Source: DAIPJH01 sp036770365 (lineage in GTDB: Bacteria; Pseudomonadota; Alphaproteobacteria; Rickettsiales; UBA998). From it: a stretch of DNA of 64,000 nt. The stretch lies in the NCBI GenBank assembly GCA_036770365.1, contig DAIPJH010000010.1, positions 12,542 through 76,541 on the forward strand, in the 5' to 3' direction. The first letter of the stretch is position 1; the number at the start of each line of letters is the position of its first letter. Under the pieces are notes generated by a model. The model did not search any database and was not told where the DNA came from. It worked only from the letters and a program-made list of their open reading frames with translations. Position numbers and translations under genes: made by a program. This document shows positions 8,970-17,286 of the stretch, piece after piece.

Positions 8970-10449
8970 ACCCTCCGCTTACGCGCAGCTTGAAGCGCAG
9001 TTCGCTGAAATGAACCGTATTGATGGTATCGCAGCAATCCTGCATTGGGACGCTGCTGTGTCATTGCCTGAGCATTCTGTAGAGCTTCGCAGTGACCAGC
9101 TTGCATGGCTCGCAGGTCAATCCCACGCCATCATCACCAGCACAAAATTAGGTGATTTACTCGCGCAAGCACAGGCAGAAACCTCCAATTTAGATGACTG
9201 GCAACGCGCCAATTTGCATGAAATGCACCATCGCTACACTCATGAAAATTGCTTAGATGCCGCACTGGTTGAAGCAGTTGCCAAAACCGCCTCTGAGAGT
9301 GAGCGCATCTGGCGCAGTGCGCGCAAGAATAATGATTTTAACAGCTTCGCCCCGACCTTAGAAAAAATGATCGGACTCACAAAACAAGTCGCCGCCGCGA
9401 AAGCGGACGCACTTGGTTTATCACCCTATGATGCATTGCTCGACAGCTACGACCCCACCACCCGCAGTGCAGATATCGACATTTTATTTGCAAATCTTGA
9501 AGCATTCTTGCCTAATTTCATCCATCAAGTGATTGAAACCCAAGCCGCTAACCCACATGCCGCACCTCATGTAAGTGCAGCCCAATCCAAACAAAAAAAA
9601 CTCGCGCACCGCATCATGAAAGATTTAGGTTTTCCATTTGACTCAGGTCGCCTTGATACCAGCACCCACCCTTTTTGCGGCGGCGTACCAGACGATATTC
9701 GCATTACCACCCGCTACAATCCCCATGATGTAACTGAGAGCTTATATGGCGTACTTCATGAAACAGGTCACGCACTCTATGAAGCAGGATTGCCACATAC
9801 ATGGCGCAAGCAACCTGTCGGGCAAGCACGTGGCATGAGCATGCATGAGAGCCAATCGCTCTTTATCGAAATGCAGCTCGCGCAATCACCTGCCTTTTGT
9901 GCCTACCTTGCACCGCTGATGCACACCATACTTGGCTTAGACATTACCCCTGACGCGCTCTATCACAACATCACCCATGTAAAGCGCAGCCTGATTCGTG
10001 TGAGTGCCGATGAGGTAACTTATCCGACCCATATCATCCTACGCTACCGCTTGGAAAAAGCCTTGCTCAGTGGTGACCTACAAGTAAAAGATTTGCCCGC
10101 AGCATGGGCTGATATGCAAGAACATCTACTCGGCATTCACCCCGACAGCGATGCCAACGGCTGCCTACAAGACATTCACTGGCCCGAAGGCGCAATCGGC
10201 TATTTCCCAACCTACACGCTCGGCGCAATGATTGCCGCCCAACTGATGAATACGCTTCGCAGCGAAAACAAAGAACTAGATGCACAACTCACCACAGGCA
10301 ATTTCACCCCCACGAGAAACTGGCTAAATCAGAACATTCATGCTAAAGCATCAAGCCAGTCTATGCAGGAAACCCTGATTCAGGCAACAGGCAAACCACT
10401 CGATTCAGCGGATTATATTGCACATTTAAAGACGCGGTATCTACCATAG
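8959..10449 (+). CDS. Carboxypeptidase Taq family (M32) metallocarboxypeptidase
   Basis: The 496-residue length is standard for M32 zinc carboxypeptidases, which trim C-terminal residues of peptides in the cytoplasm. The zinc motif H-E-T-G-H lies at residues 267-271 within L-H-E-T-G-H-A-L-Y-E-A-G-L. Further family blocks are G-M-S-M-H-E-S-Q-S-L (third ligand) and the late I-H-W-P-E-G-A-I-G-Y-F-P-T-Y. It overlaps SURF1 by 11 bases, so it is probably on the same transcript, although no link to the oxidase is known. No terminator is visible after it; a dispersed repeat starts 13 bases downstream. Confidence 0.95.
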   Translation: MATKPSAYAQLEAQFAEMNRIDGIAAILHWDAAVSLPEHSVELRSDQLAWLAGQSHAIITSTKLGDLLAQAQAETSNLDDWQRANLHEMHHRYTHENCLDAALVEAVAKTASESERIWRSARKNNDFNSFAPTLEKMIGLTKQVAAAKADALGLSPYDALLDSYDPTTRSADIDILFANLEAFLPNFIHQVIETQAANPHAAPHVSAAQSKQKKLAHRIMKDLGFPFDSGRLDTSTHPFCGGVPDDIRITTRYNPHDVTESLYGVLHETGHALYEAGLPHTWRKQPVGQARGMSMHESQSLFIEMQLAQSPAFCAYLAPLMHTILGLDITPDALYHNITHVKRSLIRVSADEVTYPTHIILRYRLEKALLSGDLQVKDLPAAWADMQEHLLGIHPDSDANGCLQDIHWPEGAIGYFPTYTLGAMIAAQLMNTLRSENKELDAQLTTGNFTPTRNWLNQNIHAKASSQSMQETLIQATGKPLDSADYIAHLKTRYLP

Positions 10450-10461
10450 CTCTACCCCTCA

Positions 10462-10489
10462 CGTCATTGCGAGGCACGAAACAATCCAG
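10462..10489 (+). repeat. Dispersed intergenic repeat A, copy 1
   Basis: A 28-base unit beginning CGTCATTGCGAGG and ending CAATCCAG. It matches 26 of 28 bases of an inverted copy at 44865-44892. Short repeats with this core are known from intergenic regions of many proteobacteria; their function is unknown. Confidence 0.8.
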
Positions 10490-10511
10490 CCCTGTATATA
10501 GTCGTCTAACC

Positions 10512-10859
10512 TTAAAAATCTTTATTTGGAACTAACCAATCATCACTTGGCAAGTGACCGTTTTTTATAGCAATTCTAATATAAAAATTTGTTGCTTTAA
10601 TTGCTTCACTCAATGCTTCTTGCTCAGTAGCAAATCCATTGCGACTTGTATGATATGGGGCAATCTGTTCAGGTGTTTGCACTGCATGACTTATTTCATG
10701 AAAAAACAAATTCTTAAACCTAGATATTTTTATAATAATACTTGGAAAGAAACTTTCATGTCCAACATTCAAGAACAACTTAACTTCTCGAACTACAACA
10801 TGATATTCTTTAATATCAGCATGTTCACCTAAATAAGCTATTAATTCATCATCATTCAT
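10512..10859 (-). CDS. Hypothetical protein with an HEISH motif
   Basis: A 115-residue protein with no family recognised. The start is well supported by AGGAGA six bases before the ATG. No signal peptide or membrane segment is visible. The middle contains F-F-H-E-I-S-H-A-V (His54 to His58), which fits the HExxH zinc-metallopeptidase pattern, followed about 30 residues later by A-T-E-Q-E-A-L-S-E-A that could offer a third acidic ligand. The C-terminus reads D-D-W-L-V-P-N. The protein is very short for a peptidase, so the motif may be chance. It stands alone between two repeats, transcribed against its neighbours, which suggests an accessory gene. Confidence 0.6.
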   Translation of the reverse strand: MNDDELIAYLGEHADIKEYHVVVREVKLFLNVGHESFFPSIIIKISRFKNLFFHEISHAVQTPEQIAPYHTSRNGFATEQEALSEAIKATNFYIRIAIKNGHLPSDDWLVPNKDF

Positions 10860-10950
10860 TTCAATCTCCTATTTCATTACATTAGCAAAGCATGTAGTAC
10901 GACTTTATAGTATTTCAATCCTTAGAATATTTTTTGTGTGGAGTTTTCCC

Positions 10951-11021
10951 TTGTCATACCTGCGAAAGCTGGTATCCATTTGCAAACTTTATGAGATTCC
11001 AGCCTGCGCTGGAATGACAAG
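10951..11021. repeat. Dispersed inverted-repeat element B, copy 1
   Basis: A 71-base unit bounded by TTGTCAT and ATGACAAG, with two internal hairpins (CCTGCGAAAGCTGG and CCAGCCTGCGCTGG). A relative with the same ends lies at 53335-53408 and a half-copy at 44760-44811. It ends 18 bases before the thrC start. Such mobile-looking palindromic repeats are common in proteobacterial intergenic DNA. Confidence 0.8.
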
Positions 11022-11039
11022 CCAATATGAGTTGTGACA

Positions 11040-12431
11040 ATGAAATATATATCTACGCGCGGGAATGCGCCTGTTTTGGGTTTTGATGATGTGGTGCTGG
11101 CGGGGCTGGCTTCGGACGGCGGGCTGTATGTGCCGGAAACATTGCCGAGTTTTACCACCGCTGAGATTGCCGCAATGGCGAGCATGAATTACACCGAACT
11201 AGCTTATACGATTTTACAGCCATTCATTGGTGACGCGATTGACGAAAAAACCCTCAAAAATTTGCTCAATGCCAGCTATAGTGAGTTCCGTCACGCGGCG
11301 ATTGCACCACTCAAACAAATTGATACACGCGAATGGGTATTAGAGCTTTTCCATGGCCCAACGCTTGCGTTTAAAGATTTCGCGCTGCAATTTCTTGGAC
11401 GTTTGATGGATTATACCCTCAAAAAACGTGGTCAAAAATTGGTCGTACTCGGCGCAACCTCAGGCGATACGGGTTCAGCCGCGATTGCTGGTTGTCGCGG
11501 CAGTGATGCGATGGATATTGTCATCTTGTTCCCACATGGTCGCGTTTCCGACGTACAACGCCGCCAAATGACTACGGTCTCCGATAAAAACGTCCATTGC
11601 ATTGCAGTGGAAGGTAATTTTGATGATTGCCAACGTATCGTCAAAAGCCTGTTTATTGATGAACCCTTCCGCAGCAAACACCCGCTCGGCGCAGTCAATT
11701 CGATTAACTGGGTACGCATCCTCGCGCAAGTCGTCTATTATTTCTATGCCGCACTTTCACTCGGAAGCCCAGCAAAATCCATCGCCTTTTCTGTCCCAAC
11801 GGGTAATTTCGGTGATATTTATGCGGGATACCTCGCTAAACGCATGGGACTACCAATCGCAGATTTAATCATTGCATCTAACAAAAATGATATTCTCACG
11901 CGTTGTTATAATACAGGTACTTATGGCACAGACGAGGTGCTGCCAACCTTAAGCCCAAGCATGGATATTCAAGTATCGAGCAATTTTGAACGCCTGCTGT
12001 TTGACCTTTACCATCATGATGCGCGCAGCGTGAACACACTGATGGACAATCTCAAACAACATGGTCGTTTCACACTGGAAACCGCGCCACATGCAGCACT
12101 AAAACGTGAGTTTTCGGCTTACAGCGTCGATGATATCACCACCCTCGCCTGTATGCGCGAAATCTGGATGAGTACAGGTGAAATGCTTGATCCACACACT
12201 GCTATTGGCGTACGTGCTGCGCTAGAGTGCCGCCGCCACCCAGAACTTCCTATCGTCACACTCGCCACCGCACATCCTGCGAAATTTCCTGCGGCAGTGA
12301 AACAAGCTTGCGGTATCGAACCTAAACTTCCATCTCATTTGGATGATTTATTCAAAAAACCAGAGCGTCAAACCATTCTTCCTGCTACAGAAGAGGCTAT
12401 CAAACGCTATATCATGGAACATGTCGCATGA
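11040..12431 (+). CDS. thrC: Threonine synthase
   Basis: The 463-residue enzyme converts O-phosphohomoserine to threonine with pyridoxal phosphate. Signatures include S-T-R-G at the N-terminus, L-A-S-D-G-G-L-Y-V-P-E, and the cofactor lysine in H-G-P-T-L-A-F-K-D-F-A-L-Q. The glycine loop G-A-T-S-G-D-T-G-S-A follows. The ATG at 11040 is preferred to a GTG six bases upstream. No Shine-Dalgarno sequence is visible and repeat B ends just 18 bases before it, so the repeat may have altered the leader. The stop overlaps the next start by ATGA. In many alphaproteobacteria thrC and an M16 peptidase follow the oxidase genes, as here. Confidence 0.96.
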   Translation: MKYISTRGNAPVLGFDDVVLAGLASDGGLYVPETLPSFTTAEIAAMASMNYTELAYTILQPFIGDAIDEKTLKNLLNASYSEFRHAAIAPLKQIDTREWVLELFHGPTLAFKDFALQFLGRLMDYTLKKRGQKLVVLGATSGDTGSAAIAGCRGSDAMDIVILFPHGRVSDVQRRQMTTVSDKNVHCIAVEGNFDDCQRIVKSLFIDEPFRSKHPLGAVNSINWVRILAQVVYYFYAALSLGSPAKSIAFSVPTGNFGDIYAGYLAKRMGLPIADLIIASNKNDILTRCYNTGTYGTDEVLPTLSPSMDIQVSSNFERLLFDLYHHDARSVNTLMDNLKQHGRFTLETAPHAALKREFSAYSVDDITTLACMREIWMSTGEMLDPHTAIGVRAALECRRHPELPIVTLATAHPAKFPAAVKQACGIEPKLPSHLDDLFKKPERQTILPATEEAIKRYIMEHVA

Positions 12432-13687
12432 GTTATCAACTCACCACGCTACCCAGCGGACTTCGTATCGCCACCGAAACGATGCCCCATGTCGAAACCG
12501 TTGCTGTTGCCGTCTCAGTGGATGTAGGCGCAAGATACGAAACAGAAAACGAAAACGGACTTGCGCATATGCTAGAGCATATGGCATTCAAAGGAACAAA
12601 AAAACGTGATGCACGCGCGATTGCAGAAACATTTGATGATATTGGTGGGCATGGCAACGCCTATACTTCCGCCGAGCAAACCGTCTATTACGCCAAAGTC
12701 CTTAAAGAAGAACTGCCAACAGCGGTGGATATTTTAGGCGATATTTTACTCAACTCAACCTTTGCCGAAGATGAATTAGAGCGCGAGCGCGGCGTGATTT
12801 TACAAGAAATCGCCATGCACAATGATTCCCCAGATGATTTGGTCTTTGATATATTCCAAGACACCGCCTTCCCACATCAAGCAATTGGACGATCCATTCT
12901 TGGTAAACCTGAGAATATCGCACGATTTACGCAAAATGACATGGCAGGATGGATGGAACGTTTTTATCATCCTGAAAAAATCGTGGTGACTGCCGCAGGC
13001 AATCTCAGCCATAATGAGCTAGTCACACTCACCAAAGAACATTTGAATTTTCATGCCCGTCCGCGTATGCCAAAACCAGAGCAAGCCGTCTATAAAGGCG
13101 GAGACAAGCGTGTCACACGCGACCTTGAACAACTTCACCTCTTGATAGGTTGGGAATGTGGCAGCGTCCATCACCCTGATTATTACGTTTTGCAACTACT
13201 CTCCATCATTCTCGGCGGCGGCATGTCCTCGCGCCTGTTTCAAGAGGTACGCGAGAAGCGTGGACTTGCGTATCACGTCCAAAGCATGGTCTCAGCATGT
13301 GACGATGCTGGTGTATTTTCACTCTATGCCGCCACCGCTGAAGAACATGTAAATGAACTTGTACCTGTGCTATGTGGTGAAGTCCTACGCCTCGCTGAAA
13401 CCGTGACCGAAGAAGAACTAAACCGCGCTAAGAAACAGCACCGCGCCTCTCTCTTAATGGCAAAAGAAAATACCTCGTCTGTAACCGAATGGCTAGGACG
13501 ACATTTACTGGTATACAACGAATATAAAACCGCAGAAGCTCTGACGCAGATTATAAATGCGATCACACTCACTGACATCAAGAGACTCGCAACACAATTT
13601 GCCAACGACAACAAACTCAGCGTCACCGCGCTCGGCCCACAAAAAGGTCTAGAATCTTTTGATACGATGTGTAAGCGTTTTGGGTAA
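12428..13687 (+). CDS. M16 family zinc metallopeptidase (mitochondrial processing peptidase-like)
   Basis: The 419-residue protein belongs to the M16B group related to the mitochondrial processing peptidase beta subunit. The inverted zinc motif is H-M-L-E-H (His47, Glu50, His51), with a downstream E-L-E-R-E-R-G-V-I-L-Q-E-I that supplies the third ligand. The C-terminal half has the family's G-G-G-M-S-S-R-L-F-Q-E-V-R-E-K-R-G-L-A-Y block. No signal peptide is seen. Its ATG overlaps the thrC stop by four bases, so the two are coupled. Its substrate in bacteria is not known. Confidence 0.94.
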   Translation: MSYQLTTLPSGLRIATETMPHVETVAVAVSVDVGARYETENENGLAHMLEHMAFKGTKKRDARAIAETFDDIGGHGNAYTSAEQTVYYAKVLKEELPTAVDILGDILLNSTFAEDELERERGVILQEIAMHNDSPDDLVFDIFQDTAFPHQAIGRSILGKPENIARFTQNDMAGWMERFYHPEKIVVTAAGNLSHNELVTLTKEHLNFHARPRMPKPEQAVYKGGDKRVTRDLEQLHLLIGWECGSVHHPDYYVLQLLSIILGGGMSSRLFQEVREKRGLAYHVQSMVSACDDAGVFSLYAATAEEHVNELVPVLCGEVLRLAETVTEEELNRAKKQHRASLLMAKENTSSVTEWLGRHLLVYNEYKTAEALTQIINAITLTDIKRLATQFANDNKLSVTALGPQKGLESFDTMCKRFG

Positions 13688-13696
13688 TTGCCTACA

Positions 13697-14584
13697 ATGA
13701 CTGAAAAACACTTTGATATATTGGTAATTACAGGCGCAACCGCAAGCGGAAAATCCGCGCTAGCAATGGACGTTGCACAAAAACAAAACGCTGTCATTCT
13801 CAATGCAGACTCCATGCAGATATACCGTGATTTACGCATCATCACCGCCCGCCCCACAGAAGAAGATGAAGCACGTGTACCTCACAAGCTTTACGGCATC
13901 TTAGACGGCGCGAATCACTGCACGGCAGCATTATGGGTTGAACTGGTTTCCAAAGAAATCAAGAATTGTATAGCTTGCGGGAAACTACCCATCTTGGTGG
14001 GCGGCACAGGCATGTATCTTAAAAGCTTGATAGATGGGATGGCACAAATTCCTGAGATAAACCCTAAAATACGCACAAAATTGCGTGAACGTGTGGCAGA
14101 AGAAGGCAGCATTCCACTTCATACGTGGCTACAAAACATTGACCCTGTCACGGCTGCAAAACTCAAACCTAACGATGCACAACGTATCCTTCGTGCCGCT
14201 GAGGTATTTGCACACACAGGCACACCTCTCTCCACATGGCTCGCCATGCCACCAACACGTGCCTTTCCTGACGCTAGGTTTCATGTACAGGGCGTGGTGC
14301 GCGACAGGGCGCAGCAATATGCACGTATCAATGCGCGTTTTGACATGATGATGGAAGACAATGCATTGGATGAAATTCGTGCGCTACATGCACGAAAACT
14401 TTCAAACGAACTGCCGATTATGCGCACACTCGGTGTGCCAGAACTGATAGGTTATTTAAAGGGAGAGATGACATTAAAAAATGCGATTGCAAAAGGACAA
14501 CAAAAAACCCGTAATTACGCCAAACGGCAAGGTACGTGGTTACGTCACCAATTTCCAAATGCTGAAATTATTGAAATGAAATAA
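13697..14584 (+). CDS. miaA: tRNA dimethylallyltransferase
   Basis: The 295-residue enzyme adds the isopentenyl group to A37 of tRNAs that read UNN codons. The P-loop G-A-T-A-S-G-K-S (residues 13-20), the D-S-M-Q-I-Y-R-D block, G-G-T-G-M-Y-L-K and the C-terminal R-N-Y-A-K-R-Q-G-T-W are all present. The ATG at 13697 is chosen over an in-frame TTG at 13688 because it places the P-loop at the usual distance. It starts nine bases after the M16 peptidase stop and is probably co-transcribed with it. Confidence 0.95.
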   Translation: MTEKHFDILVITGATASGKSALAMDVAQKQNAVILNADSMQIYRDLRIITARPTEEDEARVPHKLYGILDGANHCTAALWVELVSKEIKNCIACGKLPILVGGTGMYLKSLIDGMAQIPEINPKIRTKLRERVAEEGSIPLHTWLQNIDPVTAAKLKPNDAQRILRAAEVFAHTGTPLSTWLAMPPTRAFPDARFHVQGVVRDRAQQYARINARFDMMMEDNALDEIRALHARKLSNELPIMRTLGVPELIGYLKGEMTLKNAIAKGQQKTRNYAKRQGTWLRHQFPNAEIIEMK

Positions 14585-14613
14585 TTAACCAACAACTTCA
14601 CCATGCCACTGAA

Positions 14614-14654
14614 AAGAGACGTCTCTTATAGATTCCAATTTTTGCCAGAATGAC
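14614..14654. repeat. Perfect 14-base palindrome and degenerate repeat B remnant
   Basis: AAGAGACGTCTCTT at 14614-14627 is a perfect palindrome. GATTCCA followed by GCCAGAATGACAA (to 14654) resembles a decayed half of repeat B. Both lie between convergent miaA and the next minus-strand gene, where a bidirectional transcription stop would be expected, but no U-tract is visible. Confidence 0.45.
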
Positions 14655-14660
14655 AAAAGC

Positions 14661-15032
14661 CTACTCGTCCCAAAGCGGAGGGGGAGCAACATTGATTTTC
14701 TTTGGCTGTGCAACAGGCTTTGGTACATCTACCAAATTATAAGTGATCGCCATTTCAGCGCGAAGCTCAGGAGATGGATCACCCGTCCCCGCCGCAATCA
14801 CTGTACCCCAATCTGACGGCGTAAAATCTTTATGTTCACGTACATGCTCCGAAAGTTCACGAAACTTACGCAACGTTAATTTAAGATACGAAAAAATTGG
14901 GTCGCCGAATGAATTTTTACCCTGAAGAAGAATCACAATTTCTTCTTCCAAAAGCTTATCATCTACCTGCGTGAGGGTGGAAGGCATTTTGAATCCTTGT
15001 TCGCTTAGTACTTTTGAGATCCAATCAGACAT
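14661..15032 (-). CDS. Hypothetical protein, 123 residues
   Basis: No family is recognised. The protein is soluble, with an acidic helical N-terminal part (M-S-D-W-I-S-K-V-L-S-E-Q-G-F), a central segment with L-K-L-T-L-R-K-F-R-E-L-S-E-H-V, and a proline-rich tail ending A-P-P-P-L-W-D-E. There is no signal peptide or membrane helix. Coding bias looks like that of neighbouring genes and the frame has no competing overlap. It is the last gene of a minus-strand series of unknown and envelope genes (14.6-19.4 kb). A function is not proposed. Confidence 0.65.
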   Translation of the reverse strand: MSDWISKVLSEQGFKMPSTLTQVDDKLLEEEIVILLQGKNSFGDPIFSYLKLTLRKFRELSEHVREHKDFTPSDWGTVIAAGTGDPSPELRAEMAITYNLVDVPKPVAQPKKINVAPPPLWDE

Positions 15033-15196
15033 GAATAGATATGTTCTTTATGCTTTTTACAACAACGCCCGCTCGTTCAAAACATAAGCAGGCGTTATCA
15101 TTATAAGGACGAAAATTACTAAAAGTAAAAGTAATTCTGGCAGGAAAGCTCTTTTTTAGGCATTTCATCCTCATTGCGTTACTTTTTAGCTAACTC

Positions 15197-15391
15197 CTAA
15201 CAACCTCGACCGGCCGAACCTTTACCCAACATCGCCTGACGAGAACATTCCTGTGCATATCCACCCATAGCCTCTGGATTCGCAAAGAACTTTGGATTCT
15301 GTGCATACACATCCAACAAAGCATTTTGTTGTGTCACTGTTGTTGGTTGTGAAACTGCACCAATGGTAACTGTACTTGCATCAAATCTCAT
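15197..15391 (-). CDS. Hypothetical small protein, 64 residues
   Basis: A short reading frame with a good ribosome site (AGGAAAG eight bases before the ATG). The product is polar with Q/A-rich segments (V-T-Q-Q-N-A-L-L-D-V-Y-A-Q-N-P) and two cysteines, one near the end (G-R-G-C). No signal peptide, membrane helix or known domain is visible. It is separated from its neighbours by 164 and 292 bases, so it probably has its own promoter. Whether it is translated is inferred only from the ribosome site and composition. Confidence 0.5.
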   Translation of the reverse strand: MRFDASTVTIGAVSQPTTVTQQNALLDVYAQNPKFFANPEAMGGYAQECSRQAMLGKGSAGRGC

Positions 15392-15600
15392 ATCTATATC
15401 TTTCCTGCTCGCTGTTTTTTATTTTCTTGAACTAACTATCTCAGCTCATAAATTAATAGTACCGAAAGGGGGGATGACATGCAATAGATGGAGCTTCAAT
15501 TTCAACAACTCTTCACACAATCGTAACACAACTGTCATATTCATTCGCACATCTACAAACAGTAATGTTTTATGATGCACCACCTGCAAATTTAAGTGTT

Positions 15601-15619
15601 TGCAAAATAATGTTTTGCA
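15601..15619 (-). terminator. Weak stem-loop in the 292-base gap 15392-15683
   Basis: TGCAAAA-TAATG-TTTTGCA forms a 7-bp hairpin 65 bases beyond the stop of the 469-residue gene on the minus strand. No strong U-tract follows. Nothing else is recognised in the gap. Confidence 0.35.
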
Positions 15620-15683
15620 TAAAAGAAAGGGAAGAGAGAAAGTTTTTTTATAGCAATATCAAAAAAAGATAATACAAACCCAC

Positions 15684-17093
15684 TTAATGAATTTGTATTG
15701 AAGGAGGAGCTTGTACCTGCCCGGCAGTTTGCACGGCATGCACCACCTTATCGGGCGACAAAGAAACCGCTACAGAAGGCGGTTGAAGCAAATCCACATA
15801 GGTTTCCACCCCAAAACGTTTTGCCACTTCAACCGCAGGCACACCTGATTTTAACATTTCAGATGCAATACTCAATGATTTTGTATTTTGGCGCGCAAAC
15901 ACTTCCATTAATGTCAAAGTTTCCTCAGGGTGATAGGGATCAATCATCCCACTCCCAAGCATATGAAGGTATTTTGGCAATGTAAAATTAACTGCAATAT
16001 TTTGTGCCTGAGCAGAACGTTCATCATCAGGTAAATTAGACTTCTTATATTTGTAGCTTTGATTCATAAGCTCCGCGACACGAATAAATATCTTCTCAGA
16101 TTTTGGCCAATCTAATTCAGCATCTTGACGCTGATTAACTGTAATATCACGAAACATTGCTTTTGGTTTTGCAAACTCAGCATATTTCTGATAAATATCA
16201 ATAATATCACTTGCGGAAACCGAATCAGCAATCCCATGGAATGGATTAAGTTTTCTATCAGCAAAATCCGTCAACGTCTCAAAAACCGTTGCTTGACGTG
16301 ACGTAATATCTTTCATGAGTAATGCGCCCTTAAGCCCCAACCCAATATAACCAAAATTAACGGAACGCGCCCTACCAAGCTCTGGAATAATACCATCTAA
16401 CTTTGCAAGTGATCGTCCAAAAAAAGTCAAATCCGACCCAAGTCGCATAGCGTTCAACCGCACCGCATTATGCAAAGCATTTTGTACGATCTCATTCTTA
16501 CTATGACGTAAATCCGTGAAAGTCACTTGATCTGGTGACTTTCCCATTTCAAGAGCCACTGTTTCTGCATACATCTTTTTGATCGTATGCGCTGTATTGT
16601 ACGTGTGGGTAAGTGTAAGCCCTGCACACATACCTCCCAAAAAATTATCATATAACTGTGCATATTGATGCGTACGCAACGCCTTGACAACTTCACGCTC
16701 CGCACCCGCAATACTATCTTCTCTCTTATACTGCGCAGCAATAAATTCAACATCACCCGCAGCAAAATCACTCAATATCTTTTGAGCTTTATTTCCCAAG
16801 GAACTCGAAGACTTGTGTGTCATACCCACTTTAACTTCTTGTGCTAACTTACTCACCCTATCTTCGATAGAACCCACCCGCAAATGATCTCGCAACAAAT
16901 CACGCACACCCTCAAGCAAATAACGTACCGTCAAGGTCGATGTCGTTAAACGCCAATAACCAGATGTATGCGTGGTTGGGCGCACCTGCGTATGTGGCAA
17001 AAGCACAGGGAGCGCACCTTTATTTGGACGCGTCAAAACCTGCGAGCTATCGCCATTTTCTGTTTGCACTGTATTTTCTTTTTGAGGCGTCAT
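15684..17093 (-). CDS. Hypothetical protein, 469 residues
   Basis: No known family is recognised. The first ~45 residues are low-complexity and polar. Next comes a mostly helical region with charged segments (for example V-R-Y-L-L-E-G-V-R-D-L-L-R-D-H), a short glycine-rich hydrophobic stretch G-L-G-L-K-G-A-L-L-M near the middle, and a C-terminal block including Y-L-H-M-L-G-S-G-M-I-D-P-Y and G-V-P-A-V-E-V-A-K-R-F-G-V. The latter resembles a helix-turn-helix turn, but the evidence is thin. There is no signal peptide. A promoter-like pair lies 44-73 bases upstream. The size and lack of recognisable domains mark it as lineage-specific. Confidence 0.75.
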   Translation of the reverse strand: MTPQKENTVQTENGDSSQVLTRPNKGALPVLLPHTQVRPTTHTSGYWRLTTSTLTVRYLLEGVRDLLRDHLRVGSIEDRVSKLAQEVKVGMTHKSSSSLGNKAQKILSDFAAGDVEFIAAQYKREDSIAGAEREVVKALRTHQYAQLYDNFLGGMCAGLTLTHTYNTAHTIKKMYAETVALEMGKSPDQVTFTDLRHSKNEIVQNALHNAVRLNAMRLGSDLTFFGRSLAKLDGIIPELGRARSVNFGYIGLGLKGALLMKDITSRQATVFETLTDFADRKLNPFHGIADSVSASDIIDIYQKYAEFAKPKAMFRDITVNQRQDAELDWPKSEKIFIRVAELMNQSYKYKKSNLPDDERSAQAQNIAVNFTLPKYLHMLGSGMIDPYHPEETLTLMEVFARQNTKSLSIASEMLKSGVPAVEVAKRFGVETYVDLLQPPSVAVSLSPDKVVHAVQTAGQVQAPPSIQIH

Positions 17094-17136
17094 AGCCCTT
17101 CTTCCCTGTCGTTGCTGTCTCCACAGGTACTATCAT

Positions 17137-17166
17137 CTTATAGTAAGCATATTACAGTTTTGTGAA
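17137..17166 (-). promoter_or_regulatory. Putative sigma-70-type promoter for the 469-residue gene
   Basis: On the minus strand TTCACA (17161-17166) and TATAAG (17137-17142) are 18 bases apart, 44 bases before the start codon. The -35 is identical to the one proposed for ssrA. Confidence 0.4.
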
Positions 17167-17286
17167 AGTCGGAAAGAATTCTAATATTTCTTCTGTTATA
17201 GCATGTTAACTTTATAACTTGCCATTATATCAAGGGAATCACAAAGCCATATAGTGCTATAAGTCAAAAGGTTAAAGTCGATTAAC

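Noticed and set aside
10922..11185. Minus-strand reading frame of 87 codons across repeat B and the thrC start
   Set aside because: It translates the repeat and the antisense of thrC; no ribosome site, and its repeat-derived stretch is a known false-gene pattern.
13324..13857. Minus-strand 177-codon frame over the M16 peptidase and miaA junction
   Set aside because: Antisense to two well-supported genes; Ser/Cys-rich composition with no family.
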